In this document: positions 50,449-58,289 of the stretch, piece by piece
Layout: each line of letters begins with the position of its first letter
Numbering within the stretch: position 1 is the stretch's first letter
Assembly (NCBI RefSeq): GCF_030315975.1
Contig: NZ_JASXSZ010000007.1
Location: 49,902 to 113,901, forward strand
Direction of reading: 5' to 3'
Source: Microbacterium candidum
GTDB lineage: Bacteria; Actinomycetota; Actinomycetes; Actinomycetales; Microbacteriaceae
Length of the DNA stretch: 64,000 bases
The notes under the pieces: model-generated
What the model saw: the letters and a program-made list of their open reading frames with translations, nothing else
Told to the model about the DNA's origin: nothing
Database searches by the model: none
Position numbers and translations under genes: made by a program

Positions 50449-50922
50449 TCAGCCGAGGATGATCGCAGCGCACAGGAGCGCGATGGCGAGACCCTGGAGG
50501 GTGGCGCGCAAGGGGATGATCGACTCCCAGCGCGCCTGGAGGGCTCGGGCGTCGGCGGGCACCTCGTCGGCGAAGGCGGCCGCGGTGAGCCGCTTGTTGA
50601 TCGGCGCCGAGATGCGGGCGAACAGCAGCAGCCAGATGAGGAGCATCGCGAGGGCGAGGGCTGCCAGGATGCCGCCGAGCGTCGTTCCCCAGACGAACGC
50701 GAGGAGCACCGTCACGACCGTCAGGACGACGCTCAGGATGCCGACGACCGGCAGCCGCTTGTCGCCGTAATAGTGCCCGCGGCCGACGGCCTGCACCATG
50801 GTGCGATCGTCCACGTCGGCGTACACGGATTTCAGGACGACGCCGGCGAGCACATCGGTGCCGAAGATCACGGCGACGCACAGGATGGCGATGGTGGCGG
50901 CTGCTCCGGTGACGATATCCAT
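50449..50922 (-). CDS. DUF1772-like membrane protein
   Basis: A 157-residue protein with four hydrophobic segments (DIVTGAAATIAILCVAVIFG; VVGILSVVLTVVTVLLAFVW and others) and a conserved-looking APINKRL and ARWESIIPLRATLQ, reminiscent of the DUF1772 (anthrone oxygenase-like) family. The ATG at 50920-50922 has aggacag upstream. It faces the TetR gene across 56 bp with two operators, so it is the likely regulated target. Function unknown. Confidence 0.7.
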   Translation of the reverse strand: MDIVTGAAATIAILCVAVIFGTDVLAGVVLKSVYADVDDRTMVQAVGRGHYYGDKRLPVVGILSVVLTVVTVLLAFVWGTTLGGILAALALAMLLIWLLLFARISAPINKRLTAAAFADEVPADARALQARWESIIPLRATLQGLAIALLCAAIILG

Positions 50923-50939
50923 GGTCTGTCCTCTCAAGT

Positions 50940-50970
50940 GTTAGCAATGCTAGGAGTTAGCGGTGCTAAC
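50940..50970. promoter_or_regulatory. Two TetR-type operators in the DUF1772/TetR gap
   Basis: gttagcaatgctag (50940-50953) and the perfect dyad GTTAGCGGTGCTAAC (50956-50970) have the same half-sites and centres 16 bp apart. The second overlaps the TetR -10 box, so the regulator probably represses itself and the membrane protein gene. Confidence 0.8.
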
Positions 50971-50972
50971 AT
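50967..50972 (+). promoter_or_regulatory. -10 box TAACAT, probable leaderless start of the TetR gene
   Basis: TAACAT ends 6 nt before the ATG at 50979 and overlaps the operator half-site ctaac. Confidence 0.55.
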
Positions 50973-50978
50973 AGCCGC

Positions 50979-51536
50979 ATGGTCAGATCGACGCAAGCCC
51001 AAGACGACTTCGAGTCGCGGACTCGCCTCATCGCGGGGTCTGCGAGGAGCATCGCGGAGAGCGAGGGATGGCAGGCCGTGACCGTGCGCCGCCTCGCGGA
51101 TGCGATCGGCTTCAGCCAGCCGATCCTGTACCGGCACTTCCCGCGCGGACGCGAGGAGATCGTCGAGCGCGTCGTCCTCGACGGCTTCGCGGAGCTGCGG
51201 GATGTCCTCGAACCGGCGTCGCGATCGGAGGATCGGCTTCGGGTCACCGCGATCGCCTACCTCGATTGGGCGCGGGCGCATCCCGCCGTCCATGAGGCGA
51301 TGTCCACTGCCCTCACGAGCATCGTGTTCGCCTCCGACGAGACCCCCCAGGTGCTCATCGACGGGTTCGAGTCGCTGCGTCGCTGCGTGGCGGTGGCCGA
51401 CCCCGTGGAGAGCACCGTGCGCGCAGAGCTCCTGTGGAGCACGCTGCACGGGGTCAGCCAGCTCGCCCGCTACGGCCGACTGCCCGAGGAGCTGGCCGCG
51501 ACCCGTCTCGACGAGCTCGTCCGGGTCTTCTCCTGA
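50979..51536 (+). CDS. TetR-family transcriptional regulator
   Basis: A 185-residue regulator with its helix-turn-helix at about 15-60 (AGSARSIAESEGWQAVTVRRLADAIGFSQPILYRHFPRG), and a C-terminal domain with LWSTLHGVSQLARYGRLP, a TetR_C-like pattern. It is autoregulated in all likelihood by the two operators just upstream, and it also controls the divergent DUF1772-like gene. The ligand is unknown. Confidence 0.88.
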   Translation: MVRSTQAQDDFESRTRLIAGSARSIAESEGWQAVTVRRLADAIGFSQPILYRHFPRGREEIVERVVLDGFAELRDVLEPASRSEDRLRVTAIAYLDWARAHPAVHEAMSTALTSIVFASDETPQVLIDGFESLRRCVAVADPVESTVRAELLWSTLHGVSQLARYGRLPEELAATRLDELVRVFS

Positions 51537-51546
51537 GCGGCGCGGC

Positions 51547-51822
51547 TCACACGGTCGCGCGGACCTCGAAGGAGGTCGCGCCCTCGAGGTCGATGTCGTC
51601 GACCTCGGGGGTGGACGGCCGCGATCCCGGCGGGCCCGCCGCCATCCACGTCAGCAGGTCCTCGACCTGCTCCGTCGTGCCCTCGATCTCCGCCTCGACG
51701 GATCCGTCGAACCGATTGCGCACCCAGCCTGAGACGCCGAGATCGTGCGCGACGATCCGCATCGTGTAGCGGTACCCGACTCCCTGGACGGCGCCGCGGA
51801 CCAGAACGTGGACTCGCCTCAT
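51547..51822 (-). CDS. acyP: Acylphosphatase
   Basis: A 91-residue acylphosphatase that hydrolyses acyl phosphates such as acetyl or carbamoyl phosphate. The signature VRGAVQGVGYRYTMRIVAHDLGV holds the catalytic Arg, and GWVRNRFDGSVEAEIEG holds the catalytic Asn. Length is standard. It lies 10 nt from the convergent TetR gene. Confidence 0.93.
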   Translation of the reverse strand: MRRVHVLVRGAVQGVGYRYTMRIVAHDLGVSGWVRNRFDGSVEAEIEGTTEQVEDLLTWMAAGPPGSRPSTPEVDDIDLEGATSFEVRATV

Positions 51823-51881
51823 GACTCCATCGTGCCCCGCGATGCCTGGTGACCGGGCGCCTGAGCAGGCAGGATGCCGTC

Positions 51882-52250
51882 ATGGGCACGATCGACGACT
51901 ACCTCGCCGGCCTCGACGCGCGCGACCGCGACGTGATCGCGCATGTGTACGCCGTGGCGGGAGAGGGCAGGGAGACCGAGCAGGGGAAGAGCTACGGGAT
52001 GCCGGCCCTCATGTACCGCGGCAAGGCGCTCATCTCGGTCATGCGCACGAAGAAGCACATCGGGGTCTACCCGTTCAGCGGTCTCGTGCCCGACGAGGTC
52101 GCAGGGGCGCTCGAAGGCTTCGACCACGACAAGGGGACCATCCGCTTCCAGCCGGAGCATCCGCTTCCCGACGACACCGTCCGCGCGATCGTCGCCGCGC
52201 GCGTCGCCGAGATCGAGGATCCGTCGATCAGGCGCCGAGCGCGAGGTTGA
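51882..52250 (+). CDS. DUF1801-like protein
   Basis: A 122-residue protein with the pattern IDDYLAGLDARDRDVIAHVYAV then KSYGMPALMYRGKALISVM and HIGVYPFSG, typical of DUF1801/YdhG-like proteins. Some have been tied to iron handling, but the role is unsettled. The ATG at 51882 gives the usual start; an in-frame start 33 nt upstream is less likely. Its 3' end overlaps the lysE gene on the other strand by 23 nt. Confidence 0.75.
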   Translation: MGTIDDYLAGLDARDRDVIAHVYAVAGEGRETEQGKSYGMPALMYRGKALISVMRTKKHIGVYPFSGLVPDEVAGALEGFDHDKGTIRFQPEHPLPDDTVRAIVAARVAEIEDPSIRRRARG

Positions 52251-52875
52251 GTGCGATCGCGACCATGACGACCGCGATGACGCCGTCGAGGATGCGCCAT
52301 GCTCGCGGTGTCGCGAGCCACCGTCCGAGGTAGCGCGCTCCGTACGCCAGGGCGAAGAACCACACGATGCTGGCGAGCATCGCTCCGGCGGCGAAGGCCC
52401 ACCGCGTGTCGCCGTGCGAGTTCGCGATCGATCCGAGCAGGAAGACGGTGTCGAGGTACACGTGGGGGTTGAGCCACGTGAGCGCGAGGCACGTGAGGAG
52501 GACGGGGGCGAGTCGCGTCCGGGTCGCGACACCGGACCCTGACGGGCGTCCCGATGCAGGGATGTCGGAGGATGCGATCAGCCCCTGGCCGGACGGGCGG
52601 ATCGCGCGCCGTGCGGCCATGCCCGCGTAGACGAGGAGGAACGCGGCGCCGACCCAGCGGACGACGCCGACAAGCCAGGGAACCGCCTGAAGCGCGAGCC
52701 CGACCCCGGAGACGCCCAGCGCGATCAGTATGACGTCCGACAGGGCGCAGATCAGCGCGACGGCGAGGACGTGCTCGCGGCGGAGTCCCTGGCGCAACAC
52801 GAAGAGGTTCTGCGCGCCGATGGCGACGATGAGCGAGAAGCCGAGGCCGAGGCCGGCGAGGACGGGGGTGAGCAC
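52228..52875 (-). CDS. LysE/ArgO-family amino-acid exporter
   Basis: A 215-residue LysE-type transporter with the family hallmarks GAQNLFVLRQGL near residue 20 and LTWLNPHVYLDTV near 135, and about six helices. It exports lysine and arginine in C. glutamicum. A Ser/Gly/Arg-rich loop (RPSGQGLIASSDIPASGRPSG) between helices 3 and 4 looks extended. It starts at GTG 52873-52875, supported by a TAACGT box 6 nt upstream, and is divergent from the LysG-like regulator. Confidence 0.9.
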   Translation of the reverse strand: MLTPVLAGLGLGFSLIVAIGAQNLFVLRQGLRREHVLAVALICALSDVILIALGVSGVGLALQAVPWLVGVVRWVGAAFLLVYAGMAARRAIRPSGQGLIASSDIPASGRPSGSGVATRTRLAPVLLTCLALTWLNPHVYLDTVFLLGSIANSHGDTRWAFAAGAMLASIVWFFALAYGARYLGRWLATPRAWRILDGVIAVVMVAIALNLALGA

Positions 52876-52881
52876 TCTTCG

Positions 52882-52887
52882 ACGTTA
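52882..52887 (-). promoter_or_regulatory. -10 box TAACGT, probable leaderless start of the LysE-type gene
   Basis: On the minus strand TAACGT is followed by cgaaga and the GTG start. Confidence 0.5.
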
Positions 52888-52932
52888 GGCCGCCGCATCC
52901 ATGCAGTCCAGCTCATGATTCTTCAGATGCAT

Positions 52933-52938
52933 TAGCGT
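52933..52938 (+). promoter_or_regulatory. -10 box TAGCGT, probable leaderless start of the LysG-like gene
   Basis: TAGCGT ends 8 nt before the ATG at 52947. The 71-bp gap between the two divergent genes must also hold the LysG site; tcatgattcttcagatg is the most A/T-rich stretch. Confidence 0.5.
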
Positions 52939-52946
52939 GGCTTAGC

Positions 52947-53840
52947 ATGAGGATCCCGTTCGAACTGGCCGAGACCGTCGCCGCCGTCGTCGACGAAGGG
53001 ACGCTGGATGCGGCGGCTCGCCGCCTGCACATCACCCCGTCCGCCGTCAGCCAGCGCATCAAGATGCTCGAGCAACAGGTCGGGCGCGTCCTCCTCGTCC
53101 GGTCGAAGCCCGCACGGGCGACGGATGCGGGCACAGTCGTCGTCCGCCTCGCCCGCCAGCTTGCGCTCCTCGAGCACGACGCGCGCGCGGCTCTGGGGGG
53201 CGAATCCGACGAACCGTACGTGCGCGTCACCGTCCCGCTCGCGGTGAATGCGGACTCGCTCGCGACGTGGTTCCTCCCGCCGCTCGCGCGACTGTCGCGC
53301 GAGCATCCCGTGTGCTTCGAGCTCCACCGCGACGACCAGGAGTACACCACCGGGCAGCTCGAAGAGGGGCTCGTCATGGGGGCGGTCACGTCGCAGGCCG
53401 ACGCGGTGGCAGGATGCAGCGTCGAGCCGATCGGCACGATGGCCTACCGTGCGGTCGCAGCGCCCGAGTTCGTCGCGGCCTGGTTCCCCGATGGCGTCTC
53501 GTCGGCGGCGCTCGAGCGCGCGCCGGTCGTCGACTTCAACCGCAAGGACGAGCTGCAGACCGACTGGCTGCGCGTTCGCGGCGTCGACCCCGCGGCACCG
53601 CCGCGCAGCCACGTGCCGTCGTCGGCGGATTTCGCGGCGGCCGTGCGCCTCGGGATGGGGTGGGGGTTGCTGCCGCGATTCCAGTCCGCTGACGACCTCG
53701 CCGCGCGAAGCCTCGTCGATCTGGGCGGTCCGGTCATCGACGTCCCGCTGTTCTGGCAGCAGTGGAATCTCCGCTCGACGCTGCTGGATGCCGTGGGCGT
53801 GGCGATCGTCGCGGAGGGTCGAAGGGCGCTCGCACCCTGA
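52947..53840 (+). CDS. LysR-family regulator, ArgP/LysG type
   Basis: A 297-residue LysR regulator with an N-terminal helix-turn-helix (AAVVDEGTLDAAARRLHITPSAVSQRIKMLEQQVGRVLLVR, about 12-52) and a C-terminal effector domain of the ArgP kind. ArgP/LysG senses basic amino acids and activates lysE, which is the divergent neighbour, so the assignment by context is strong. Confidence 0.9.
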   Translation: MRIPFELAETVAAVVDEGTLDAAARRLHITPSAVSQRIKMLEQQVGRVLLVRSKPARATDAGTVVVRLARQLALLEHDARAALGGESDEPYVRVTVPLAVNADSLATWFLPPLARLSREHPVCFELHRDDQEYTTGQLEEGLVMGAVTSQADAVAGCSVEPIGTMAYRAVAAPEFVAAWFPDGVSSAALERAPVVDFNRKDELQTDWLRVRGVDPAAPPRSHVPSSADFAAAVRLGMGWGLLPRFQSADDLAARSLVDLGGPVIDVPLFWQQWNLRSTLLDAVGVAIVAEGRRALAP

Positions 53841-53854
53841 CGCGACTTCGAAAC

Positions 53855-54355
53855 TCAGAGCGCGGGCGGTTCTTCGTTGACGAGGGCGTGCATGAGGCGC
53901 GTGAGCTCGCGGATGTCGGCGACCTGCCACCCCTGGAGGGCGTGGGCCAGGCCGTCCTCCTGCGGGAGCCGCGCGGCGGCGAGGCGGTCGAGACCCTCCT
54001 GCGTGGGGGAGACGATGCTCGAGCGTCCGTCCTTCGGATCCGGGACGCGCTCGATGAGCCCGAGTCCCTCGAGTTCGCGGATCGTGCGGCTGACCTGCCC
54101 CTTGTCCATCACGAGGGCTTCGGCCAGAGCCGACGTGGTGGTGTGCTCGCGACGGACGATCGTCGTGAACACCTTGTAGGCGCCGGGGAGCATGCCGGGG
54201 TTCACGCGGTGGGCGGCATCGGTGAGAAGCCGCCGGAACCGGGCGATGAGCTCGCCGAACTCGGTCTCGAGGGCCCGCACTGCCTGGGCCCGCTCGCTCG
54301 CCTCGGAGGCCCGCGCCGCGGGGGTGCGGGCCTCTCGAGTCTGGATCTCGGTCAT
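53855..54355 (-). CDS. MarR-family transcriptional regulator
   Basis: A 166-residue winged-helix regulator. The MarR motif is TTTSALAEALVMDKGQVSRTIRELEGLGLIERVPDPKDGRS (about 72-112), with the usual DNA-wing Asp-Arg. It starts 10 nt after the stop of the MFS exporter in the same direction, so the two are an operon. It probably represses the exporter promoter at the three TTGA-type operators beyond the exporter. The ligand is likely a drug. Confidence 0.85.
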   Translation of the reverse strand: MTEIQTREARTPAARASEASERAQAVRALETEFGELIARFRRLLTDAAHRVNPGMLPGAYKVFTTIVRREHTTTSALAEALVMDKGQVSRTIRELEGLGLIERVPDPKDGRSSIVSPTQEGLDRLAAARLPQEDGLAHALQGWQVADIRELTRLMHALVNEEPPAL

Positions 54356-54365
54356 CGGAACGAGG

Positions 54366-56108
54366 CTACTTCGTCGCCGGGACCGTGTCGGCCGCGGCAT
54401 CCGCGTCCGCATCCGCATCCGCCGCGTTCTCGATCGTGGCGATCGAGCCGGTCGCGGTGAGCACGGCCATGCCCTCGTCGACCGAGACGGTCGCGAGATC
54501 CGCTTCGACGGCATGCAGGCGCTCGGTCGTGGTCATGCGGGTGAGCGGCTTGTTCGGCAGGAAGACGATCGCGATGAGGCTCACGATCGCGAAGGGGACA
54601 GCGATCAGGAACGAGTGCGAGATGCCCTGTGCGTAGATGTCCTCGAAGATGATCCGGATCGCGTGCGGCATGTCGGAGACCTTCGGCAGCGACGAGGACT
54701 TCAGCACCTCCGCCCAGTGCGGCGCATCCTTGCCGAGACTCATGACGGCCTTGACGAGATCGTCCTTCGCGTCGCCCAGGAGTCGGGTGACTGTCGAAGC
54801 GAGGGCTGCACCCATGATCGAGACGCCGATCGTTCCGCCGAGGCTGCGGAAGAACGTCACACCGGAGCTCGCGACGCCGATCAGCTCGGGCTTCGACGAG
54901 TTCTGCACGACGAGGACCAGGTTCTGCATCGTCATGCCGATACCGGCGCCGAGCAGGAACATGTAGACCGAGACGAGTGCGAAGTTCGTGTTGTAGTGGA
55001 TCGTCGACAGCAGGTAAGCGCCCGCGATCAGCAGGATCGAGCCGATGATCAGGTACGACTTCCAGCGGCCGAACTTCGTCACGAGCGCCCCGATGCCGAT
55101 CGATGCGATCAGCATGCCGCCGATCATCGGGATCGTCATGAGGCCGGCCTCGGTCGGAGTGGCGCCGCGCGCGAGCTGCATGTACTGGCTCAGGAAGACG
55201 GATGCGCCGAACATCGCGATGCCGGTCGCGATCGAGGCGACGACGGCCAGCGTGAAGGTGCGGTCGCGGAAGAGCGAGAGCGGGACGAGCGGCTCCTTCG
55301 CGCGCAGCTCGACGACGATGAACAGGATGGTCGCGAGGACGGCGCCGCCGACCATGAGGACCGTCATACCGCTCCACCAGTCGTTGCCGGCCAGGTCCCA
55401 GAAGTCGCTCTTCTTGGTGGTGCCGGCGTTGGTCACCCAGATGAGGAGCAGTGAGACGGCGACGGAGAGCAGCACGATGCCGAGGTAGTCGATGGAGACC
55501 TTCCGCTTCGCGCGCTTGGGCAGCTTGAGGGTCTTCTGCACGATGATGAGTGCGACGACGGCGACCGGGAGGGCGACGAAGAAGTTCCAGCGCCAGCCCC
55601 ACGCGTCGGTGATCACACCGCCGAGGAGGGGGCCGCCGATGGTGGCGAGCGCCATGACGGCGCCGAAAAGGCCCATGTAGCGGCCGCGTTCGCGCGGGCT
55701 GATGATGTCGGCCATCAGCACCTGGCTGAGGGCGGCGAGGCCGCCGGCGCCGATGCCCTGCAGCGCACGCGACGCGATGAGCATCTCCGGGTTCTGCGCG
55801 AAGCCCGCGGTCGCGGTCGCGACGACGAAGATGACGATCGCAAGCTGGTACATGAGCTTGCGGTTGAAGAGATCGGCGAGCTTGCCCCAGATGGGCGTCG
55901 AGATCGCGGTCGTGAGCAGCGTCGCGGTGACGACCCACGTGAACGCGGCCTGGTCGCCGTCGAGGTCGTGGACGATGACCGGCAGCGACGAGGACACGAC
56001 GGTCGATGCGAGCATCGACACGAACATGCCGAGCAGCAGACCGGTCAGCGCCTCGAGCACCTGGCGGTGTGACATCTTCGGCGCATCGAGTGCGGTGGAG
56101 TTGGACAT
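54366..56108 (-). CDS. MFS multidrug exporter (DHA2, 14-helix type)
   Basis: A 580-residue transporter with 14 hydrophobic segments. It has the DHA2 motif A GKLADLFNRKLMYQLA after helix 2 and motif C-like LQGIGAGGLAALSQVLMADI; FGAVMALATIGGPLLGGVI follows. The hydrophilic tail ends in a Ala-Asp repeat (AADADADADAAAD). Substrates are typically drugs or dyes. The ATG at 56106-56108 is chosen; an ATG 51 nt upstream would put the start inside the operator region. Confidence 0.9.
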   Translation of the reverse strand: MSNSTALDAPKMSHRQVLEALTGLLLGMFVSMLASTVVSSSLPVIVHDLDGDQAAFTWVVTATLLTTAISTPIWGKLADLFNRKLMYQLAIVIFVVATATAGFAQNPEMLIASRALQGIGAGGLAALSQVLMADIISPRERGRYMGLFGAVMALATIGGPLLGGVITDAWGWRWNFFVALPVAVVALIIVQKTLKLPKRAKRKVSIDYLGIVLLSVAVSLLLIWVTNAGTTKKSDFWDLAGNDWWSGMTVLMVGGAVLATILFIVVELRAKEPLVPLSLFRDRTFTLAVVASIATGIAMFGASVFLSQYMQLARGATPTEAGLMTIPMIGGMLIASIGIGALVTKFGRWKSYLIIGSILLIAGAYLLSTIHYNTNFALVSVYMFLLGAGIGMTMQNLVLVVQNSSKPELIGVASSGVTFFRSLGGTIGVSIMGAALASTVTRLLGDAKDDLVKAVMSLGKDAPHWAEVLKSSSLPKVSDMPHAIRIIFEDIYAQGISHSFLIAVPFAIVSLIAIVFLPNKPLTRMTTTERLHAVEADLATVSVDEGMAVLTATGSIATIENAADADADADAAADTVPATK

Positions 56109-56144
56109 TGGTTCCTTCGCGTGGCGCGGGCTCTCCCGCACATG

Positions 56145-56206
56145 GTTGATTTCTGTCAACAGTTGATGTGTGTCAACTATATGCCCAACGGTTGACGAAC
56201 GTCAAC
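56145..56206. promoter_or_regulatory. Three MarR-type operators upstream of the MFS exporter
   Basis: GTTGA-N6-TCAAC (56145-56160), AGTTGA-N6-TCAACT (56161-56178) and GTTGAC-gaac-GTCAAC (56191-56206). All share GTTGA/TCAAC arms. Centres are 17 and 29 bp apart. Dyads of this size and sequence are typical MarR-family sites. Confidence 0.8.
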
Positions 56207-56231
56207 TATTCCCGCGAGTCGGACCTCGACT

Positions 56232-56517
56232 TAGGCGCCGAGCCTGTCGAGGCGTCGTCCCCTCACAGGTCGCCGACCGTCTCGAGGCGTCGTCCCCGCC
56301 GGTCGTTGAGCGAGCGAAGCGAGTCGAAACGCGCGCTGAGCCGTTGGTGGATGGTTGACTGTCGGTCGCCGAGCTTGTCGAGGCGTCGTCCCGCCGCGGG
56401 TCGTTGAGCGAGCGAAGCGGGTCGAAACGCCGTAGGCCGTGTGCGGGTCGTTGCGCGACTGCCGGTCGCCGAGCTTGTCGAGGCGTCGTCCCGCCGCGGG
56501 TCGTTGAGTGACCATTC
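56232..56517. repeat. Tandem REP-like repeat block with a 100-bp period
   Basis: This gene-free stretch (56207-56580, 374 bp) holds four cgagcttgtcgaggcgtcg-type cores, with the shared ggcgtcg at 56251, 56286, 56382 and 56482. The last two units (from 56361 and from 56461) are exactly 100 bp apart and almost identical over about 60 bp. Half-elements ggtcgttgagcgagcgaagc follow two of the cores. No ORF with coding character is present. Confidence 0.85.
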
Positions 56518-56580
56518 GGCTCACTGACGCACGCTCGGTGCGGGTCTCCGCGTGCCGCACCGCGGACCCGACAGGCCGGG

Positions 56581-57255
56581 TCAGTCCGCGAGAGCGAGCG
56601 AGCGGTACATCTCGCGGGATGCCTCGGGCCGCAGCATCCCCTCGACCCGCGGCATCCCGTCGGACCGGCGTCCGTGCTGCGTCCGCAGATAGAGCTCGTC
56701 GATGAGCGAGGTCGCGAGCCCGACGAGCTTCGCGATCTCGGCCTCGTCGCGGTCGACCCACGCGCACCGCGGCTCGTCGCCGACGGGGATGAAATCGTCG
56801 TGCTGCTCCCACGCGACGAGTGTGCGCTCGGCGCCGAGAACGTGCTGCTGCCACCACACTTGACGGAGGTAGGAGCGGGGGATCGAGCGCCACGCCTTGT
56901 TCGTGGTCTTGATCTCTGCGAGGAGGACGTGCCCGGATGCGTCGACCGCGATGCCGTCCGGGGTGGCGAGGTGCCGCTTCTCGACGACCGCGTGGAACAG
57001 GGCCGTCGACGGCAGGATGCCGTGGGTCGCCGCCACCCACGCGGCGATCTCCGGCTCGCGCCGGCGCCCGTGGTCGGTGAAGGCGTTGCCGGAGAAGCCC
57101 GAGCCGTGCAGCTTCGCATCGGCGGCGCGGGAGATCGCCCGCGCGCTCGTGAGCGTCGCGACATCCGTCGCCGTGATCCCGCGCGAGCGTGCGCGCACCC
57201 AGGCCACCCGGTCGCGGGAGTCCGCGACGATGCGAGCGGCGAGTTCCGGGGTCAC
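56581..57255 (-). CDS. YqaJ-type viral-recombinase/exonuclease-fold protein
   Basis: A 224-residue PD-(D/E)XK-type nuclease of the YqaJ family. The conserved pattern GITATDVATL near 26, then GRRREPEIAAWVA, TPDGIAVDASGHVLLAEIKTTNKAW (active-site Asp, Glu and Lys) and YLRQVWWQQHVLGAERTLVAWE all match. YqaJ/lambda-exo enzymes usually sit in phage recombination modules, but there is no phage gene here. It starts at GTG 57253-57255 with a TACGCT box 6 nt upstream. It is common in actinobacterial chromosomes and its host role is unclear. Confidence 0.8.
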   Translation of the reverse strand: MTPELAARIVADSRDRVAWVRARSRGITATDVATLTSARAISRAADAKLHGSGFSGNAFTDHGRRREPEIAAWVAATHGILPSTALFHAVVEKRHLATPDGIAVDASGHVLLAEIKTTNKAWRSIPRSYLRQVWWQQHVLGAERTLVAWEQHDDFIPVGDEPRCAWVDRDEAEIAKLVGLATSLIDELYLRTQHGRRSDGMPRVEGMLRPEASREMYRSLALAD

Positions 57256-57261
57256 CTCTCG

Positions 57262-57267
57262 AGCGTA
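57262..57267 (-). promoter_or_regulatory. -10 box TACGCT, probable leaderless start of the YqaJ-type gene
   Basis: On the minus strand TACGCT is followed by cgagag and the GTG start. Confidence 0.5.
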
Positions 57268-57401
57268 CGCCGGGCCGGCGACGTCTGCCGGGCGCGACGC
57301 GGTGTTGTGCGCCCACTTGGCGCGGCGCGGGGTTGCGCACCCACTTGGCGCGGCCCGGCGCGGGGGTTGTTTTCGCCGCGCACGGTGGCATCGTCGATCC
57401 C

Positions 57402-57707
57402 ATGGGCACCATCACCGTCGAAGAGTTCCGAGCGTCGCCGGGAGTCGAGGACTGGAGCGCGGGCACCGCGGGGGCGTCCGCAACGTTCCGGACAGGGGAC
57501 TTCGCGACCGGAGCGACGCTGTTCGCCGCGATCGCCGCGCTCGCCGAAGCCGCCAACCACCATCCCGACGTCGACATCCGATATTCGAAGGTGGACGTCA
57601 GGCTCTTCACCCACTCCGCCGGAGGGCTGACCGAGAAGGATGCCGCGCTCGCGGCGCAGATCTCGCAAGCCGCGCGAGAGCTGCACGTCGCCGTGGACCG
57701 TTCCTGA
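57402..57707 (+). CDS. Pterin-4a-carbinolamine dehydratase-like protein (PCD/DCoH)
   Basis: A 101-residue protein with the PCD motif around EAANHHPDVDIRYSKVDVRLFTHSAGGLTEKD, where the His-His-Pro and later His are the substrate-binding residues. PCD dehydrates 4a-hydroxytetrahydrobiopterin. There is no phenylalanine hydroxylase nearby, and many bacterial PCD genes stand alone. The ATG at 57402 gives MGTITVEEF; an earlier in-frame start would begin in a low-complexity region. Confidence 0.87.
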   Translation: MGTITVEEFRASPGVEDWSAGTAGASATFRTGDFATGATLFAAIAALAEAANHHPDVDIRYSKVDVRLFTHSAGGLTEKDAALAAQISQAARELHVAVDRS

Positions 57708-57798
57708 CCTCCAGCGATCGGCATGCGGGCCCGCGTGGGGACTGGCGGAGGCTGGCCCTCCGGTGATCGAGCGGCAGGCTTGTGTCAAGATCGCGGAT

Positions 57799-57838
57799 GC
57801 TGACCCTCCGGCGGTCGACCCGCCGCCGGAGGGTCAGC
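57799..57838. terminator. Perfect 16-bp hairpin, probable bidirectional terminator
   Basis: gctgaccctccggcgg (57799-57814) is exactly reverse-complementary to ccgccggagggtcagc (57823-57838) with an 8-nt loop. It lies between the PCD gene and the convergent hypothetical gene. The surrounding 57708-57944 gap holds no gene. Confidence 0.75.
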
Positions 57839-57944
57839 GTCGCCGACGCGGACAGCGCGACCATGCGATATCCGCTGGGCGGACCGGGGCCGCAATTGCG
57901 AAGCCGTTGACCGCACCGCATCTGCGGCCCTGCTCGGACAGATT

Positions 57945-58289
57945 TCACGCGCAGACGAAGCTCCAGGCGTACTCCTCTCCGTCGACCCGCCGCCAGCGCA
58001 CGGCGATGCGGGCGGTGTCGGCCTCTGACTGCGAGCGCAGTGCGAACCGCATGCGCGCTCCGGGGTGCATCGATGGGACCAGCGTCGGCGGGCGCGCCCA
58101 CCCGTCGCCGGACATCTGTGCGACGACGCTCAGGAGCGACTCAGTGCCCACGTTGTGGACTTCGAGGTCGGGAAGGCGGCTGCGGTCAACCCTCCAGGGG
58201 ATCGCGTAGGCGGCCTGCGGAGGGAGTTCGTCGGCGTCGATCAATCTGAGCATGCGGAGACCGTATGGCGAGGCGCTGACATCGACCAT
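57945..58289 (-). CDS. Hypothetical protein, 114 residues
   Basis: The ORF begins MVDVSASPYGLRMLRLIDAD and ends in a Trp-containing strand region (RWRRVDGEEYAWSFVCA). No family motif was recognised. Predicted character is a small beta-rich soluble protein. It has a TACGCT box 11 nt upstream of the ATG on the minus strand and a strong terminator after it, both of which support a real gene. Confidence 0.5.
   Translation of the reverse strand: MVDVSASPYGLRMLRLIDADELPPQAAYAIPWRVDRSRLPDLEVHNVGTESLLSVVAQMSGDGWARPPTLVPSMHPGARMRFALRSQSEADTARIAVRWRRVDGEEYAWSFVCA

Noticed and set aside
56232..56517. Possible CRISPR array
   Set aside because: Repeats are imperfect, spaced irregularly except for one 100-bp pair, there are no unique spacers of constant size, and no cas gene is present.
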